Source of the DNA: Trichomonas vaginalis G3
Lineage: Eukaryota > Parabasalia > Trichomonadida > Trichomonadidae
Reading direction: 5' to 3'
Assembly: GCF_026262505.1 (NCBI RefSeq)
Contig: NC_067205.1
Location: forward strand, 22,043,585-22,107,584
Length of the DNA: 64,000 nt
Shown in pieces: positions 61,162-64,000 of this stretch. A program made the translations under genes and the position numbers. The first letter of the stretch is position 1, and every line of letters begins with the position of its first letter. Below the pieces are notes generated by a model, which was given only the letters and a program-made list of their open reading frames with translations, was not told where the DNA came from and searched no databases.

Positions 61162-61455
61162 ATGACCGAAGAAGTTGAAACGGTAGATTTGACACCACAA
61201 ACAAAAAGTTCAGAACCATTGTCAAAACCTGTCAAAGAACTTACAGATGAAGAGAAAAATTCAATAATAGAAAGTGCCAGGTCTGGAAATACAAACCCTA
61301 ACTATAAAGTCACTTTTCATAGAAATGGAACGGCTAGTATCTCAAAAAAGAAACAGACTCTCACAAATAAAATATTGAAGTCTGAAGGAGCTTTCGAGAC
61401 AACAGATGGAAAAGTTTACTTCACTGACCAACAGTTCATTATAGAACATCATTGA
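61162..61455 (+). CDS. Maverick protein (97 aa), unknown
   Basis: Charged N-terminus (MTEEVETVDLTPQTKSSEPL), then a small beta-rich part (NYKVTFHRNGTASISKKKQTL, GAFETTDGKVYFTDQQFII). It has the same leader as 60990. No family recognised. Confidence 0.5.
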   Translation: MTEEVETVDLTPQTKSSEPLSKPVKELTDEEKNSIIESARSGNTNPNYKVTFHRNGTASISKKKQTLTNKILKSEGAFETTDGKVYFTDQQFIIEHH

Positions 61456-61519
61456 CTTAGAGTCGAAATATTCTAAACTTTACAACAAACACAAAAAGTT
61501 GAAAGGAAAACAAAAACAA

Positions 61520-61741
61520 ATGGCATATGATATTTATGAAGATGTTAACGACACAACTGTTCCTGCAGGTGAGGTAAAGTCAGAGGAACCGAAAAGTGAC
61601 GAAAAACCGATAGAAGAAGAGAAACCAAAAACTGAAGATAAACCAAAACCAAAGTTTAGTTTCCAAACTAAACCAAGTCAACCTTCATTAGCTGTATGGG
61701 TTGGCGTCAAAGACTTATGGCAGCAGGCGGTTATGTTTTAA
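61520..61741 (+). CDS. Small acidic Maverick protein (73 aa)
   Basis: MAYDIYEDVNDTTVPAGEVK, then a Lys/Glu/Pro-rich middle (EEPKSDEKPIEEEKPKTEDK) and a hydrophobic end (SLAVWVGVKDLWQQAVMF). Disordered with a short C-terminal anchor-like stretch. The ATG is preceded by an A-rich tract; an in-frame TTG upstream is not used here. Unknown role. Confidence 0.4.
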   Translation: MAYDIYEDVNDTTVPAGEVKSEEPKSDEKPIEEEKPKTEDKPKPKFSFQTKPSQPSLAVWVGVKDLWQQAVMF

Positions 61742-61778
61742 GTAAGAAAAAAAAAATATTTTTTTATTTTTTATAAAA

Positions 61779-61898
61779 ATGCCCCCATATAGAATGGATA
61801 GAAAATCTGCTAGAATAAAAGCAGAGTTGCAAAGATATGGTTGGAGAGTTTCGAAGAAGTTTAAATATAAAGAAAGGAAGACCCATAAAAGTCTATGA
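61779..61898 (+). CDS. Short basic Maverick frame (39 aa)
   Basis: MPPYRMDRKSARIKAELQRY and onward, strongly basic, after a clear element-type leader (TTTTTTATTTTTTATAAAAATG). It may be the start of a broken longer gene. Basic core-type protein is one possibility. Confidence 0.35.
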   Translation: MPPYRMDRKSARIKAELQRYGWRVSKKFKYKERKTHKSL

Positions 61899-62029
61899 CA
61901 AACTGGCTGTCTTCGCTACGAAATGGATTTGGAAACAGCACGTGCCAATTATCCAAACAGACTAGAGAGGTTAGAAGAAGAACGTCTTATGGACATGCCT
62001 TTCGATGTTAGAACCTCAAGTTGAAGGAC

Positions 62030-62292
62030 AACTTGTTTGTTAGATGAGAAATATGAAATGGCATACCATTTTAAAACAAATATTTTTAAAAAATATTTTT
62101 TATTTTATTTGAAAGTACGCTGAGTTGTTGGAGAAACCGTGGGAACTTGTTTGTTAGATGAGAAATATGAAATGGCATACCATTTTAAAACAATATATTT
62201 TTAAAAAATATTTTTTTATTTATTTGAAATGTACGCTGAGTTTGTTGGAGAAGACCGTTGGGAAACTTGTTTGTTAGATGAGAAAATATGAA
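62030..62292. repeat. About 115-bp tandem duplication
   Basis: Units begin at 62030, 62144 and (partial) 62264 with ACTTGTTTGTTAGATGAGAA. Each contains GGCATACCATTTTAAAACAA, also found at 62796-62815 just before the capsid-like gene, so part of the unit is the promoter region of that gene copied upstream. Confidence 0.8.
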
Positions 62293-62299
62293 ATTCACT

Positions 62300-62810
62300 G
62301 TGTGAGTCATTTTGAAGCAGAAACAAAAAACAAAAAGAGTTTTTAAGCGAATGGAGCGAAATGACGGATATGCTATTATGAAGATGAGTGGAAAAACTAT
62401 TTTAAACATGTTGTCATTGCAACTCATTTTATACTGAATCCTAACAATTTACCTTTGTAGACCATATAAACCGTATAAGAAACGACAATAGACTTGAAAA
62501 CTTACGTTGGGTCACTTGTTCTGAAAACAATAAGAACAAAGGCAAATTTGGAGATATTGTATTCGAATTTGTCGACGAACTAGAAGATGAAACAATTGAA
62601 ATTACAGACTATGGCAAGCATACGTTTGAGTTTTACTACTATAGCGAAGAACAAGACTCTTTCTACTTTTATACCGGCGTAAACTATAGGAAATTACAAG
62701 TATATTTTACTAAGGCAGGCTATGCTTATGTAAACACTAGAGATACAGATGGAAAATACGTTCAAATACTTCTTAACAAATTCAAGAAGCTATATGGCAT
62801 ACCATTTTAA
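62300..62810 (+). pseudogene. HNH endonuclease relic
   Basis: The C-terminal 117 codons (62457-62810) open with VDHINRIRNDNRLENLRWVT and CSENNKNK, the DHIN...N..LRW..C signature of phage-type HNH (homing-like) endonucleases. The bases just before encode the family's HVVIATHFILNPNNLP stretch in a neighbouring reading. The remaining C-terminal part has a strand-rich domain (HTFEFYYYSEEQDSFYFYTG). HNH enzymes of this kind cut DNA and can spread between viral genomes. Broken, with a few breaks. Confidence 0.7.
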
Positions 62811-62836
62811 AACAATATATTTTTTACATATATTAA

Positions 62837-63712
62837 ATGCTTCAGGTTGAAAAACAAAGAACAAAAGTAGCAGATACAAAACCGTTAGACTATATCTTTA
62901 CAAATGCTGGTAGGACTATTTCAGATGAAGAAATTTCATCCCGAGTATACAGGTTTGACTATCCAATTCGTTGGCTTCAAAGTCCTTCAGATGCAAAGGC
63001 AATAGGATTTAGAAGAGTTTTGTTTTCAAATAGAACTAACGCATTTATGTTCGCAGTATATTTTCATGGGCAGTATAAAGGTTCTGATGGTCTAATAGAC
63101 AAATTTGACGAAATGAGAATCTTTACAGTTCGTTCAGACGAAAGTCTTGAGAAAACTCTAAATGACTTTCAAACTCAAATGAACAAATATTATTGGGAAT
63201 TTCAAGAAAAATACGACTCTTTACTAAATGGAACATACTATCTGAAACTAGAATATGACAAGATGAACTCCACCGTTTCATTTCAAAAGATTGAAATTAA
63301 CCCTCCAAGAGATACAGAGTTTTTATTTTGGAAAGTAGACAAACGTTCTTGGGCACAATTTCTTCGGTTACTAAACCAGAACGAACCATTACCACCAGAT
63401 GGTCCATTTAAATTTATACTTCCACCAGCAGATTTGACAGTTTATAGAAATGTGTTTGACCCTCAAAATGTTATGTGTCATGCAAGTTTCAGTTCAAGCA
63501 ACAATAGTTTTCTATGTATTGGTAAGGACTTTTATGACTTTGCTTCTAAATTCTACGAACCACCTAGTAACAGTTTCTCTGACTTTCAAGTTTGGTTCAC
63601 AACAAATGGTGTGCAACATATTATTCCATTGTACTATGACTTTTATCTCGAATTGTCTTTCATATATAACTACGGAAAAGTGCTGAAAAAAGTATTGAAA
63701 AATATAATTTAG
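62837..63712 (+). CDS. Capsid-like protein, second paralogue (291 aa), looks whole
   Basis: Whole-looking gene with a leader TTTTTTACATATATTAAATG. N-terminal TKPLDYIFTNAGRTISD, then VYRFDYPIRWLQSPSDAKAI and GFRRVLF, a beta-rich body (FAVYFHGQYKGSDG, YYLKLEYDKMNSTVSF), then NVFDPQNVMCHASFSSSNNS, and at the end DFQVWFTTNGVQHIIPLYYD with last strand LELSFIYNY. Same fold-like layout as the broken genes at 10729 and 57414, but only partly similar in sequence, so the element carries two paralogues. Candidate for penton or another capsid component; family not certain. Confidence 0.65.
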   Translation: MLQVEKQRTKVADTKPLDYIFTNAGRTISDEEISSRVYRFDYPIRWLQSPSDAKAIGFRRVLFSNRTNAFMFAVYFHGQYKGSDGLIDKFDEMRIFTVRSDESLEKTLNDFQTQMNKYYWEFQEKYDSLLNGTYYLKLEYDKMNSTVSFQKIEINPPRDTEFLFWKVDKRSWAQFLRLLNQNEPLPPDGPFKFILPPADLTVYRNVFDPQNVMCHASFSSSNNSFLCIGKDFYDFASKFYEPPSNSFSDFQVWFTTNGVQHIIPLYYDFYLELSFIYNYGKVLKKVLKNII

Positions 63713-64000
63713 GTGAAGAGGTGAGATCTCACCTGTTTTTTCACCTCTTTTTTCACCTCTTGAATTTTCATGAATTTTCATGAATTTTCATGAATGTTTT
63801 GTCAAGACTTCATCGTAATGAGTGTAAATCAGACAAAAATATAATTTAGGGTAGAAGGTTAGATCTAACCTCTTTTCTAACCTCTTTTCTACCCTCTTGA
63901 ATTTTCATGAATTTTCACAAAAGACCAAAAATATATTTTAGGTGAAGAGGTTAGATCTCACCTGTTTTTTCACCTCTTTTTTCACCCTCTTGAATTTTCA
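63713..64000. repeat. Hairpin module block at the window end
   Basis: Three successive modules with palindromes at 63719-63734 (AGGTGAGATCTCACCT), 63856-63871 (AGGTTAGATCTAACCT) and 63948-63963 (a hybrid, AGGTTAGATCTCACCT), each followed by T-rich arms and TTGAATTTTCATGA. The same modules occur at both element termini, so this may be an internal copy of the terminal array or mark another element end just outside the window. Confidence 0.85.

Larger units (their letters stand above)
55283..64000. mobile_element. Right-hand Maverick/Polinton (open at window end)
   Basis: Starts with an A23 run and the terminus GGTAGTGGGGCTTCC, inverse to the left element's end. Parts in order: terminal hairpin repeats, adenine methyltransferase, 120-residue protein, proline-tailed protein, capsid-like gene (minus), fibre gene, integrase (minus), small hydrophobic protein, five small frames, an HNH endonuclease relic, a second capsid-like gene, and another block of hairpin modules at the window end. 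About half the genes look whole and the rest broken (roughly eight to ten breaks overall), so the copy is young but already decaying. No polymerase B is visible in the window; it would be further right. Confidence 0.88.

Overview
The window is A+T-rich eukaryotic DNA that looks like the parabasalid Trichomonas vaginalis or a close relative. Intron-free genes lie in short intergenic spacers. Several stop codons read TAAA, which fits the UAAA polyadenylation signal known from T. vaginalis. The host genes include a BspA-like leucine-rich-repeat protein, an R2R3 Myb and an axonemal dynein p28. Both flanks are Maverick/Polinton elements, one carrying a Tvmar1-like mariner; both element types are known from this species. 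The species call is inference from content.

Layout. (1) 1-13823: Maverick/Polinton sequence open to the left. Segment A (1 to about 8608) has a packaging-ATPase-like remnant, several unknown or capsid-like frames, a large phage-type fibre gene, a KilA-N gene and a nested mariner (2136-3438). Segment B (about 8608-13823) has an integrase remnant, a second fibre gene, a capsid-like gene, small proteins and a DNA adenine methyltransferase remnant, ending in hairpin-rich terminal repeats and a T25 run. (2) 13824-55282: about 41.5 kb of host DNA. It opens with 4 kb of non-coding DNA holding a 426-bp inverted repeat around an assembly gap. Genes follow for an RRM protein, SEC11 signal peptidase, an SP-RING SUMO ligase, two copies of an unknown family, an LCAT/phospholipase-like enzyme, beta-helix-like proteins (one short copy and a decaying tandem trio), ankyrin and deoxynucleoside-kinase relics, a 1260-residue UBR-box E3 ligase, dynein p28, a DJ-1/PfpI protein, an RRM/RY-rich protein, a Myb, a Fringe-like glycosyltransferase, a 14-3-3 protein, an MFS transporter and a BspA-like protein. 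(3) 55283-64000: a second Maverick of segment-B type in the opposite orientation, open to the right, with a whole-looking integrase, fibre gene and capsid-like gene, several small proteins and an HNH endonuclease relic.

How parts relate. The two Mavericks face the host block with the same terminus, and their gene order matches from the terminus inwards: methyltransferase, 120-residue protein, proline-tailed protein, capsid-like gene, fibre gene, integrase. The fibre genes share heptad and His-Thr-His repeats and a phage-collar-like C-terminus, but their centres are unrelated, which suggests module exchange. Element genes share a short leader (a T-tract about 10-25 bases before an A-rich ATG context) not seen at the host genes, whereas a GTCACTTTT/AAAAGTGAC motif recurs near several host starts and near the element methyltransferase start.
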